Part shown: piece by piece, positions 8,871 through 16,877 of the stretch
Numbering within the stretch: position 1 is the stretch's first letter
How the letters are laid out: the number at the start of each line of letters is the position of its first letter
Origin: Nitrospirota bacterium
GTDB lineage: Bacteria; Nitrospirota; Thermodesulfovibrionia; Thermodesulfovibrionales; JdFR-85
Reading direction: 5' to 3'
Assembly (NCBI GenBank): GCA_035873375.1
Contig: JAYWMQ010000002.1
Coordinates: forward strand, 1 to 64,000
DNA: 64,000 bases
Translations under genes and position numbers: made by a program
Notes under the pieces: model-generated
What the model saw: only the letters and a program-made list of their open reading frames with translations
What the model was told of the DNA's origin: nothing
Databases searched by the model: none

Positions 8871-9207
8871 GTCTTCTCCTTATCAGTTTTTGGTTTGTGC
8901 AGACCAGATAAGTCACGATTCCTTTAGCCGATTTTCGTTAGCCTCTCCAGAGGAAAGAGTGATAGTGAAATGTTACCATGTTTCTGAAAAGTTTGTCTCA
9001 GGTCTCAGGAAGGTGAGAAATTCATGGACATCTCCGCCATGCCCAAATTGTAGGCAAAGGTATTGCCTATGTATTTTGTGGGACAGTCACGAAGTCATTT
9101 CCATTACCCAAAACAGCCTTGAGCTGAAATGAGTAAAACATGCTTCATTAAAACGTATTCTGTGATGCAATATGACACATGTGTTTTTGTATCCCCGGAT
9201 CTTTTGG
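8871..9207. other. Intergenic region upstream of catalase
   Basis: 337 bases between two minus-strand genes. It must hold the catalase promoter, but I see no clear -35/-10 pair or operator. Short open frames here have no family resemblance. Confidence 0.4.
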
Positions 9208-9507
9208 TCAGGCCTTGTGGATTTGCTCAAAATGATACAGCCAGCATTTCCTGATATATTTTTCCATTCCATGTGGTATTAATGCTTGTTCCCAATCCTC
9301 TCCACAAAAAGCAATCAAGGCATCTTGATTTTCCCATGTGGTAATCAGAACATACTCATCTTTATCTCGATCCATGACCTTGCCGAATGATAAGGAAATT
9401 AATCCTTTTTGGGCCTTCACCAATGGTAGTGAAATTAGGTCAAAATCCTTTTCGAAATCCTGCTTAAATTCCTGATGAATCCTGACTCTAAATATCCTTA
9501 CAATCAT
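9208..9507 (-). CDS. ABM-superfamily (antibiotic biosynthesis monooxygenase-like) protein
   Basis: A 99-residue single-domain protein of the dimeric alpha-beta barrel ABM fold. Visible features are the first strand MIVRIFRVRIHQEF, the FGKVMDRDKDEYVLITTWENQDALIAFCGEDW core and the IPHGMEKYI end. Such proteins are small cofactor-free monooxygenases, haem-degrading enzymes or quinone/aldehyde-handling proteins; the specific substrate cannot be inferred. It is transcribed in the same direction as the catalase, with about 340 bases between them, so co-function in oxidative stress is only a guess. Confidence 0.75.
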   Translation of the reverse strand: MIVRIFRVRIHQEFKQDFEKDFDLISLPLVKAQKGLISLSFGKVMDRDKDEYVLITTWENQDALIAFCGEDWEQALIPHGMEKYIRKCWLYHFEQIHKA

Positions 9508-9521
9508 TTAATCCATCCAAT

Positions 9522-10500
9522 TTAAAGTTTAAGTGTTAAATGTTTCCTGAGCCTGTTTACCTTACGCCTTAGGCTTTTATCACTGGCAACATCTTTAGCA
9601 ACCTGTTTATACCTCATGGTAATTGCAGCCCCTGATATACTATTAAAAAATGTACCCACCTCTTTACATGATAATCCACTGAAGTCTCTCGCAAGATAGA
9701 TTGCAATCTCTCGGGCCTTATTCTTCTTTCGGCCTCTTACCAGGATATCTTCTTCACTGCACCTGAATTCATCGCATACTGCCTGAAGGATTTTCTTCAG
9801 GGATGGCCTGGATTTCAATTTGCCAAGTTGCGGAATCTCCTTTTTGTCTTCCATTTTTGAAAGAAATGTTTCTCTCACCCATCCAACAAAGTCTGAGTCT
9901 CCCAGGATAAACCCGCCAACTACGTCTTTGCCGGGGTCTTCAAGGGTCTTTGCATCAATACCTTCTACAAAGTTCCTGTAGTTTCTGATCGCTCTCTTTT
10001 TCTGCTTCCCCAAATACCCCAATAGCCGTCCTGTCTCCAGCCAGGCTGGCACCTTTGTTTTTCCGATAAATGCAGGATAGCTGCTCCATGGATATTGCTC
10101 TACAGTTGTAACCATCCCTGCACGTACCGGATTGAGGTGAATGTAGCGGGAAAGCTGGCCTAAGTATTCATCTGCATCTATCAATATAGCCTTATATCTT
10201 CCCTGAAAGATATGGCCACTTCTTTGGTGTTTTCTGTTGTAGTATGCAGCATAACTGACATTAAGCCATTGGATGGCAACGCTTAAATTTGGTTGAGGTG
10301 TCTCGATTAGCAGATGGTAATGGTTGGTCCATGAGACAATAGGTATGGAGTATTAATGAAAACCGTTCCACGGTCTTTTCGAGGTATCCAAGAAATTTCT
10401 TTTTGTCGCCTATCCCCTTAAATACCTTCTCTCCACCGTTGCCACGGTTTATCACATGATAATATGCTCCAGGATATTCTATTCTTAAGGGTCTTGCCAT
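9522..10500 (-). pseudogene. REP-associated tyrosine transposase (RAYT / TnpA-REP), one-base frameshift
   Basis: The N-terminal half (MARPLRIEYPGAYYHVINRGNGG, then LILHTYCLMD) and the C-terminal half (from DADEYLGQLSRYIHLNPVRAGM through PWSSYPAF to RKHLTLKL) belong to one Y1_Tnp protein of about 325 residues. One extra C in the CC pair at 10326-10327 breaks the frame. Removing it restores MDNHYHLLIETPQPN, with the HUH motif (HYH), and the GHIFQGRYKA segment. RAYTs are single-copy housekeeping-like transposases thought to move REP palindromes. The conserved C-terminal extension is complete, so the lesion looks recent. Sequencing error is possible. Palindromic or REP-like DNA flanks it at 10571-10795. 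Confidence 0.85.
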
Positions 10501-10570
10501 TAGGGGTTACTCAATATGTTAGTGATGTGTACTTATTTGTGTTAAAGATATTTTAAGTAAAGCACTTCAG

Positions 10571-10795
10571 GAAGTCAATAGTTAATATTTAAGACGCGAC
10601 CCCGAATGTGTTCCCCCTTAAGCAAATTACTTAAAGGGTGACCCTAAAATGCAAGAAGCAAGACTTGACCCCCCGCCTTTCCTTGCTGGAAGGTGCGCCC
10701 TAATTTGCCTTTCTATCAAATTTACACAAAATAGTTGACAGTACCCCTTTTTTCTCTTGACAAGGGGCCTTTTAATGGGTGACCCCGGAACCGTT
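10571..10795. repeat. REP-like palindromic and repeated tracts beside the RAYT gene
   Basis: Contains AATATTTAAGACGCGACCCC (inverse of 7329-7348), CCCTTAAG/TTAAAGGG as an imperfect hairpin, GACTTGACCCCC, and two copies of GGGTGACCC (about 10637 and 10778). Such GACCC-rich tracts are what RAYT enzymes recognise in other genomes. The last copy runs into the 3' end of the HEPN gene at 10772. Confidence 0.5.
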
Positions 10796-12094
10796 TGCTG
10801 TGGACTCTGATAATTTTGGCTGTTGCTTATCATTTATATCATATTTATCTATAAGTTCATTCAGTTCGTTTTCTCTTTCGGTTCTAATTAGCCTAAACAG
10901 AGGCCATTTCTTAATATCATTAATATCCAACTTGCCTGATTCTATTACCTTTGGCATAAGATCAAGTGCTAGCTCGTAATTTTCCTGTAAAACATACTTT
11001 GCCAATAGGTAAATAGGTTCTTTTGCCGAGAAATCTGCATCATCGACTTCCGCTTGTACAGACTCATACATACCTTGCCATTTTTTTGACTGCCAATAAT
11101 TTATTTGTGCTATAAGTCTCGTTGATTCAGGAAGGGCTTTATCACCAATTGTGAAATAACTCAGAGATTCAGAAATTTCCCATCTTTCTCGTTCTAAATG
11201 GTCAAAGGCTAATTTAATTAATAACGAACCACGCAAATTATTATCAGGTTCTTGTTTTTTCCAGAGCTCTGCTGCGATGAGTATAAAGCAACGTTCAAAT
11301 CTTGATATTTTATCCTCCAGATATTCCGGGGATACTCCTAGCAGTTCCCCAATATTAGGTGGTTCTCCTAATGTCTCTGGACGATTCCTAATATAAGTTG
11401 AATTCACAATGGCACCGTTGTGAACTAACAAATTTCTTCGTTGACAAGCTTCAACAAGCTCATCATTGTGTTCATTAACGTAGCTTGCAGAAAGCTTCAT
11501 TTTTTGCTTCATAAAAACCATCCAATCATTGAAACTTCCACGTAGTACACCTTCCACTTTATTATCTATAATGTACTTTCTGGCATCCTCTACTGAACCA
11601 ATGGCATTTAGATCTTCAAGACTTAAGATCTTATCCTTTAAATCCACAGCATTAGGACTTTTATCATAATAAATATGTATTAGGCTAGCTAAAAAGCACT
11701 CCACAGAACTAATTAAGCTAATCAGTGAGCTGTGATACAGGTTTTCCTGCCTTGTTCTTGATTTTTTAAATCGTGACATAGCATCATCAAATCTTTTTTG
11801 ACCTTCGTCACCAATTTTTAATTTAATACTTTTTTTATCGTTGTCGTCTGATTCTTCAATCATGACTTCAATGTTATCGCCAAACAGAGCTTTAAATTTC
11901 TCTTTTCTTTCTTCGTCAATATCAAAAAGATCAGGATCAAATTCACTAAGTGCAAGTATCATTGGTATAAACCCAATAGGGTCTTCAGATAAATCATCGG
12001 CTTGTTTTTTTTCAAGGAAGCCAGAGACCATTTCAACAAAATCACGTAACCCTTCAAGATTCTCGTTAAATCGAATAATTGGATTTTCGAGCAT
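10772..12094 (-). CDS. HEPN-domain protein with C-terminal helical repeat region
   Basis: A 440-residue soluble protein not assignable to a named family. The central part (about residues 120-235) is all-helical: SSLISLISSVECFLASLIH leads to ACQRRNLLVHNGAIVN. The RNLLVH (R-x4-H) motif is the hallmark of HEPN domains, many of which are RNases in toxin-antitoxin, abortive-infection and RNA-maturation systems. The N terminus is acidic. The C terminus (about 265-425) looks like TPR-type helical repeats (SLSYFTIGDKALPESTRLIAQINYW). The last residues (GSGVTH) are encoded by REP-like DNA, so the original C terminus may be lost. GAGAGG precedes the ATG. AT-rich, surrounded by attC-like sites, so probably a cassette gene. 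A defence role is an inference. Confidence 0.6.
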   Translation of the reverse strand: MLENPIIRFNENLEGLRDFVEMVSGFLEKKQADDLSEDPIGFIPMILALSEFDPDLFDIDEERKEKFKALFGDNIEVMIEESDDNDKKSIKLKIGDEGQKRFDDAMSRFKKSRTRQENLYHSSLISLISSVECFLASLIHIYYDKSPNAVDLKDKILSLEDLNAIGSVEDARKYIIDNKVEGVLRGSFNDWMVFMKQKMKLSASYVNEHNDELVEACQRRNLLVHNGAIVNSTYIRNRPETLGEPPNIGELLGVSPEYLEDKISRFERCFILIAAELWKKQEPDNNLRGSLLIKLAFDHLERERWEISESLSYFTIGDKALPESTRLIAQINYWQSKKWQGMYESVQAEVDDADFSAKEPIYLLAKYVLQENYELALDLMPKVIESGKLDINDIKKWPLFRLIRTERENELNELIDKYDINDKQQPKLSESTANGSGVTH

Positions 12095-12124
12095 TACAAC
12101 CTCTCTATCTATTAATTATTTAGC

Positions 12125-12241
12125 GTATAACGGTTCATGATAAACGGTGGCGCCGAAACGTTACGGCCTACCAGCGCAATTTGGTTTTGCTTTTTGGGAA
12201 GCACACCTGCATTTCCCGTCCGCTTGATTAATTGGTTAGCC
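12125..12241 (-). repeat. attC-like recombination site A (between lipoprotein and HEPN genes)
   Basis: On the minus strand this 117-bp stretch begins with GGCTAAC, 7 bases after the lipoprotein stop, continues CAATTAATCAAGCGGAC, and ends GTTATAC. These ends fit the integron core-site pattern RYYYAAC ... GTTRRRY with one mismatch each. The GGCTAAC here is the exact complement of the GTTAGCC just upstream of the same lipoprotein gene (12669-12675), as expected when a cassette circle is closed. The arms pair only imperfectly. No integrase is in the window. Confidence 0.45.
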
Positions 12242-12248
12242 AAATCTC

Positions 12249-12653
12249 TTAATTGCAAACCCCCAATGATGCGACTGCGTAAACTCCAGAAAAAGTAATT
12301 AAACCAGCTGAAACACGAGAAAATTTGCCCGTTTTCTTGTCAATGACGAAGCTATCAATGCCACCACTTTTTGACTCACCGGCCAAAACTAAAGAAAGCG
12401 TCCTTTCGTTTTCAAATCTTTTTCTGAAGGAATAGTTCATGCCGCTTTCAAATAGGACATCTGGAAAGGAACTATTCAACCCCGTAAAGGTCAAATTTTT
12501 ACCAATATCATTTTTGTCAGACGATTGAATGATAGTACACATCAATTTGTCGCCCATGACAAATGAAGGGTTTGATTTAATCTTTTTTTCATCCAATGAA
12601 TTAGAACAGCCTACGAGAAAAAATAGAATAAGTGATAGTGCGGCTATACGCAT
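12249..12653 (-). CDS. Small lipoprotein of unknown function
   Basis: 134 residues with a clear lipoprotein signal: MRIAALSLILFFLVGC, lipobox LVGC, cysteine at residue 16. The mature part is soluble and beta-rich in appearance (MGDKLMCTIIQSSDKN, LVLAGESKSGG, IDSFVIDKKTGKFSRVSAG) and I recognise no domain. AAAGGAG precedes the ATG. It sits alone between two attC-like sites with about 15 bases before the ATG and 7 after the stop, the tight packing typical of one-gene cassettes. Confidence 0.6.
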   Translation of the reverse strand: MRIAALSLILFFLVGCSNSLDEKKIKSNPSFVMGDKLMCTIIQSSDKNDIGKNLTFTGLNSSFPDVLFESGMNYSFRKRFENERTLSLVLAGESKSGGIDSFVIDKKTGKFSRVSAGLITFSGVYAVASLGVCN

Positions 12654-12668
12654 GAATTCTCCTTTATT

Positions 12669-12793
12669 GGCTAACTAACAATTATTAAATGTCTCATAAT
12701 TGAATTGACATCAATGAGTCAATCTATCTGCTCTTGAAGCTCAGGGTTGAGAGGATGTCATCTTGACTATTTTGAGACGATTAATGGTTATTT
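12669..12793 (-). repeat. attC-like recombination site B (long imperfect palindrome)
   Basis: A 125-bp palindrome lying between the 106-residue gene and the lipoprotein gene. One arm reads TAAC-C-ATTA ... GTCTCA-AAAT-G ... GACATC. The other, reverse-complemented, reads TAAC-A-ATTA ... GTCTCA-TAAT-G ... GACATC. The arms pair over about 40 bases each with interruptions, around a loop of about 45 bases, and the ends are AATAAC and GTTAGTTAGCC. Size, interrupted stem and TAAC/GTTA termini are the attC pattern. Confidence 0.5.
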
Positions 12794-12823
12794 TATTTGT
12801 ACTTGTTTGAAATCAAATAAATA

Positions 12824-13144
12824 TTAATTTTTTTTGTATGCTTCAATGATAAATTCGCAATATTTTTGCCAATCACTGAAATCGTACCACCATCTATAGG
12901 AATGAGACTCAATTCCATTTTTCTTTAATTTTTCTGATAGGCTGGACAACATTTGGAAAAGTGTACTTGTTTCAGGAGAATCAGCATATTTTTGATCTTG
13001 ATTAATGTTCCCTTGACTACCAGCAATATACACAGGATGTCCACCATCGGCATTATGTAACCCCAGGCCTGAATTTGTTTCTATTAATGATTTTAATCCA
13101 CGATAAAGTAATTCTAATTGGTTGTTATTAAAGTCTTGAAACAT
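12824..13144 (-). CDS. Hypothetical protein (106 aa)
   Basis: I do not recognise a family. The N-terminal half (NNNQLELLYRGLKSLIETN) and middle (LFQMLSSLSEKLKKNGI) are helical; the end is aromatic-rich (YRWWYDFSDWQKYCEFIIEAYK). No signal peptide or membrane helix. An excellent ribosome site (AAAGGAGGCATCAA) precedes the ATG, so it is probably expressed. A GTTATAC core-site-like heptamer lies about 35 bases upstream (13179-13185) and attC-like site B lies downstream. Confidence 0.55.
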   Translation of the reverse strand: MFQDFNNNQLELLYRGLKSLIETNSGLGLHNADGGHPVYIAGSQGNINQDQKYADSPETSTLFQMLSSLSEKLKKNGIESHSYRWWYDFSDWQKYCEFIIEAYKKN

Positions 13145-13280
13145 TTGATGCCTCCTTTGGGGGGTATATTTTTAATCAGTATAACGATATATTAAGCACT
13201 GTTGGCATATTAGCAGCAATCCAGAAAATTCACAATAAGAAATTGACATATACCACCTGATACTACCTTTTTTGTCAGTT

Positions 13281-13372
13281 ATTAACCTGGCAAACAAATA
13301 CAGAGTTCTTTTGCTGGCTGAGTGGTTAGCTTTGCTGACGGATATGTCTCCCTGAAGAGTTGCCAAGTTAAT
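13281..13372 (-). repeat. 92-bp MITE-like repeat, copy 2
   Basis: Inverted copy of 1281-1372, same length and the same terminal repeats (ATTAAC(C/T)TGGCAA). Here TTATTAAC is shared outside both tips. It lies between the HEPN-227 gene and the 106-residue gene, inside what would be an attC region, and could explain why no clean palindrome is seen there. Confidence 0.6.
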
Positions 13373-13401
13373 AATATCCGGTATGGAAAAAATCTACCAT
13401 G

Positions 13402-14085
13402 TTAGCCATTGGTTGTTGGTATCTGAACTTTGCAGATTTTACCTAAAAATATTCTATAGGCAAGCAATGCCTCATATATGAAATCTGGGAGTATTGTTAA
13501 TTGAGCCCAACCTGAGCCTGGGTCTTCAGGATGTACAATTAAGTGGGGATGTTTTCTTGCGTAATCAAAAACTGATTTGTGCTTTTTCTGAGTGAGATCT
13601 AATTTCCCAGAAGCATGTACTAGAAGGTTACGAACCTTTGAATAATTTTGAATTTCATTCCACTCTGTAGAATGAAAAACCTTTTTAATGCCAATGACTT
13701 TTGAAAGAAATATTTTGGCCTGTTCAATGCCTTTTCCTTTCAAGTCTTTTAGGCAGATTTCTTTTGAGATATTTTTTTCAAAAATTTGGCATAGCTCAAT
13801 CATATGGGTTTCAAACATTGTGTAAGCTGAATTAAAAATTGAATTCCACTGCAAAGCAGGGAATACATCATTTAATTTCCAGTCAATATCAATTGAGAAC
13901 CCATCAAAGTCCTCTTTTTCATCCGCAGTCAATTCACTTACTTTTGCCTGGTATATTTCTTTAAATTTAACTTTTTCATTTTCCAATGAACTTTCTGTAA
14001 ACTTACAATATGAAAAGACATTTTCAAAATCGAGTTCAATCTCTACATGATAGAAAGTGCTTATAATTTGTTCTTTCATATTCAT
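13402..14085 (-). CDS. HEPN-like protein (227 aa)
   Basis: A soluble all-helical protein. The block EIQNYSKVRNLLVHASGKLDLT around residues 145-165 carries R-N-L-L-V-H, the same R-x4-H HEPN motif as the 440-residue protein at 10772. Upstream helices (FNSAYTMFETHMIELCQIFEKNIS) resemble the first HEPN helices with an E-rich face. Overall identity to the other HEPN protein seems low, so this is not a simple duplication. The stop codon overlaps GGCTAAC (13401-13407), an attC core-site-like heptamer. Before the ATG I see no clear ribosome site. Function unknown; HEPN RNase activity is an inference. Confidence 0.55.
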   Translation of the reverse strand: MNMKEQIISTFYHVEIELDFENVFSYCKFTESSLENEKVKFKEIYQAKVSELTADEKEDFDGFSIDIDWKLNDVFPALQWNSIFNSAYTMFETHMIELCQIFEKNISKEICLKDLKGKGIEQAKIFLSKVIGIKKVFHSTEWNEIQNYSKVRNLLVHASGKLDLTQKKHKSVFDYARKHPHLIVHPEDPGSGWAQLTILPDFIYEALLAYRIFLGKICKVQIPTTNG

Positions 14086-14343
14086 CGGATAGTATTAAGT
14101 TGCATTAAAAGAGAAAGAATATTGGTTGCAAACCCCTTGATTTTATTGTGTTTTATTAGCAAAACATGAAGCATTAAATTATATAGCTATGTCCTAACAA
14201 TATAATATACGAACTACTTGTTTCTCCCCAAATTTCCCTTCACTATATCACACTTTAGAAACATATGCAACTCTAAGTGATTATTTTATAAAGAAAAAAA
14301 TTGTTTTTCGTGTTTGTAGATTAATTTAATATCAAGATAGGAT
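14086..14343. other. AT-rich intergenic stretch
   Basis: Forms the outer border of the AT-rich island. I see no gene, tRNA or integrase remnant. The promoter of the minus-strand HEPN gene should lie near 14090-14130, but no convincing hexamers are seen. Confidence 0.4.
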
Positions 14344-14347
14344 GTAC

Positions 14348-14507
14348 TCGTAAAAAGTCGGAAAACTTTTTACGAATAGATTCCGGCTTAAGAACTGCCG
14401 GAATGACAGATAGGAAAGTGGAAAAAACAAAAATCCAAAAACTGTCATTCTGAATCCCGAATCAGGTTTGTTGATTTTTAGAGATTCTGAAATAAATTCA
14501 GAATGAC
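14348..14507. repeat. Three consecutive palindromic repeats
   Basis: Hairpin 1: TCGTAAAAAGT / ACTTTTTACGA (14348-14375). Hairpin 2: ATTCCGGC / GCCGGAAT (14380-14404). Hairpin 3: GTCATTCTGAAT / ATTCAGAATGAC (14444-14507). The last two share the GTCATTC-type words of common REP elements. They separate the accessory island from the housekeeping block. Confidence 0.6.
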
Positions 14508-14724
14508 ACATATATTTATATTATGCAATATCCTCATTTCGCTTTTTCCCCCTGTTTGTACAACAAACCTTTATCCTGTTAAAAACTCTGTAGAAACATA
14601 ATTTATTTGCCGGGTTGTTAACCGCAAGGAACATGATGAGATAAATTATGAAATTTGGTATGATAGACAAAGATGGTATGTGTCATGGCTGGCTTTAATA
14701 ATTACTCGGTGAGGTTATATAAAA

Positions 14725-16152
14725 ATGGCAAGGGCAAAGATAGTCTGTACAATAGGTCCGGCTACGTCGTCGGAGAAGATGATTGCATCCATGATCAGGG
14801 CCGGTATGGATGTGGCCAGGCTGAATTTCTCCCATGGAACCCATGAGGAACACAGGCGCTATATTGACGCTATAAGAAAGTGGAGCCTTAAACTTAAAAA
14901 ACCTGTAGCCGTACTCCAGGACCTGCAGGGGATAAAGATAAGGATCGGCAAGGTTGAGGGTGGCGCGGTCAATCTGAAGAAAGGGCAGACCGTCCTGCTC
15001 AAACCCGGTGACGGTATTACCACGGGGCAGACGATTTTTATATCATACACCGCCCTTATTAAGGACCTGAAAAAGGGTCAGCGGGTCCTGCTTGATGATG
15101 GATTGATATTGCTTGAGGTTACAGGCAAAAAGAAGGATGCCGTAGTGGCCCATGTCAGGGAGGGAGGGGGGCTGACGGATCATAAGGGTGTAAATCTCCC
15201 GGATTCAAAGATATCCCTCAGCTCTTTTACCGACAAGGATCAGGATGACCTTGCATTTGGCCTTGAGGTGGGAGTGGATTATGTTGCGCTTTCGTTTGTT
15301 ATGAGGGCCAATGATATCAGGAAGGTCAAGGCGTGGCTGGACGAGCGCGGTGCAGCCATTCCCGTTATTGCAAAGATCGAAAAGCCCGAGGCACTTCAGC
15401 ATATTGATTCCATACTTGATGAGGCAGACGGGATAATGGTGGCCCGTGGAGACCTGGGAGTGGAGGTTCCGCCTGAAGAAGTCCCCATTATTCAGAAAGA
15501 GCTTATCCGGAAGGCCAATGAACGGGGCAGGCTGGTGATTACGGCAACCCAGATGCTCGAGTCCATGCGTGTGCATATGAGACCCACAAGGGCGGAGGCA
15601 ACGGATGTGGCAAATGCCGTGATTGACGGCACGGATGCCCTGATGCTTTCTGCTGAGACAGCCACCGGCAGGTATCCCATTGAGGCCGTGAGGATGATGA
15701 GGAGAATAATTGAGTATACGGAGGGTGAGGTTGTTCTTATCCCCCGGGGATTGCCTATGGTGTCTTTTGAGTTGGAGAGTGATGAGAGACCGAGTCTTGC
15801 AGTGGCGGATGCTGCTGTCAGGGCTGCTGCCGACGTTGGTGCAAAGTGTATAGTTGCATTTACGCGTTCAGGGTTTACAGCGCTCCTGGTCTCAAAATGC
15901 AGACCCTCCGCGCCTGTAATTTCCTTTGCACCTGATGAGGCTGTTATGAGACGGCTCTCCCTTTACTGGGGTGTAAGGCCCTTTCAGATGAGACGGTTGA
16001 CTCATACGGATGAGATGGTCTTTGAGGTAGAAAAGGCGCTGATTAACAGGAAGGTGGCAAGGACAGGTGATCTCATAATAATTATTGCAAGCTCTCCTTT
16101 GCATGACCGCGGAAAGACCAACTTTATGAAGATTCACAGGATTGGTGGGTGA
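14725..16152 (+). CDS. pyk: Pyruvate kinase
   Basis: Final enzyme of glycolysis: PEP + ADP to pyruvate + ATP, cytoplasmic. 475 residues, the normal bacterial length. The N terminus ARAKIVCTIGPATSS is diagnostic; RLNFSHG follows. The B domain spans about residues 70-170. The catalytic Lys lies in VIAKIEKPEAL, the metal site in MVARGDLGVE, and K+/substrate residues in TATQMLESM. The C-terminal allosteric domain (from about 350) contains CIVAFTRSGFTALLVSK. GGTGAGG precedes the ATG. It begins a run of same-strand genes, the next starting within 2 bases. Confidence 0.96.
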   Translation: MARAKIVCTIGPATSSEKMIASMIRAGMDVARLNFSHGTHEEHRRYIDAIRKWSLKLKKPVAVLQDLQGIKIRIGKVEGGAVNLKKGQTVLLKPGDGITTGQTIFISYTALIKDLKKGQRVLLDDGLILLEVTGKKKDAVVAHVREGGGLTDHKGVNLPDSKISLSSFTDKDQDDLAFGLEVGVDYVALSFVMRANDIRKVKAWLDERGAAIPVIAKIEKPEALQHIDSILDEADGIMVARGDLGVEVPPEEVPIIQKELIRKANERGRLVITATQMLESMRVHMRPTRAEATDVANAVIDGTDALMLSAETATGRYPIEAVRMMRRIIEYTEGEVVLIPRGLPMVSFELESDERPSLAVADAAVRAAADVGAKCIVAFTRSGFTALLVSKCRPSAPVISFAPDEAVMRRLSLYWGVRPFQMRRLTHTDEMVFEVEKALINRKVARTGDLIIIIASSPLHDRGKTNFMKIHRIGG

Positions 16153-16153
16153 A

Positions 16154-16876
16154 ATGGCAGGTCAATTGTCCGTGAAAAGAATCCTGACCGGCTGTATTGT
16201 ACTTTTGTTCGTGCTTTTATCTGTTAATATCCAGGCAAAGGAGGTAAATGCGATGGTAGAGAACATTTACTGGTTTGGGCATGATACGTTCAGGATTGCA
16301 GGCAGGGATGTTACGGTGTTTACAGACCCCTTCAGGCTTAAAAGGCAGGATAAGGCCGATATCATTCTCATTACCCACGAACACTATGATCACTGCTCTC
16401 CTGAGGACGTCGCGAAGGTTCAGTCAGACGATACGGTTATTGTGACAACCCCTGACTGTGCCGGAAAGCTGTCGGGTAATATCAGGACTGTAAAACCGGG
16501 GGACAGGCTGGAGGTTAAAGGGGTTGAGATCGAGGTTGTGCCTGCATATAATACCAACAAGCAGTTCCACCCAAAGGCCAAAAACTGGGTGGGTTATATA
16601 TTTAAAGTGGACGGAAAGAGGATATACCTTGCAGGAGATACTGATTATATCCCGGAGATGAAGACTTTTAAGGATATCGATATTGCCCTTCTGCCTGTAA
16701 GCGGCACCTATGTTATGACCGCTGATGAGGCAGTGCAGGCAGCCCTTGATATAAAACCAAAGGTGGCGATTCCAATGCACTACGGTTCTATTGTGGGGTC
16801 AGAGGCTGATGCCAGGAGATTTGCAGATGCCTTAAAGGGTAAAATAGAAGTAGTTATCCTGAAAAAAGAAGAGTGA
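16154..16876 (+). CDS. Metallo-beta-lactamase-fold hydrolase (UlaG/YtnP-like)
   Basis: A zinc-dependent MBL-fold protein with THEHYDHCSP as the metal-binding motif, a GDTDYIPEM aspartate and a final IPMHYG histidine, the arrangement of UlaG-type hydrolases; substrate unknown. From ATG 16154 it carries an apparent signal peptide (KRILTGCIVLLFVLLSVNIQA). However, the family N terminus MVENIYWFGHDTFRI begins at an internal ATG (16253) with a perfect AAAGGAGG 7 bases before it. A cytoplasmic product from 16253 is therefore equally possible, or both may be made. An in-frame TTG at 16142 overlaps pyk. Confidence 0.85.
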   Translation: MAGQLSVKRILTGCIVLLFVLLSVNIQAKEVNAMVENIYWFGHDTFRIAGRDVTVFTDPFRLKRQDKADIILITHEHYDHCSPEDVAKVQSDDTVIVTTPDCAGKLSGNIRTVKPGDRLEVKGVEIEVVPAYNTNKQFHPKAKNWVGYIFKVDGKRIYLAGDTDYIPEMKTFKDIDIALLPVSGTYVMTADEAVQAALDIKPKVAIPMHYGSIVGSEADARRFADALKGKIEVVILKKEE

Positions 16877-16877
16877 T

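Noticed and set aside
13172-13366. 64-codon frame across the second MITE-like repeat
   Set aside because: Mostly the repeat itself; the other copy reads a different frame, so no conserved protein.
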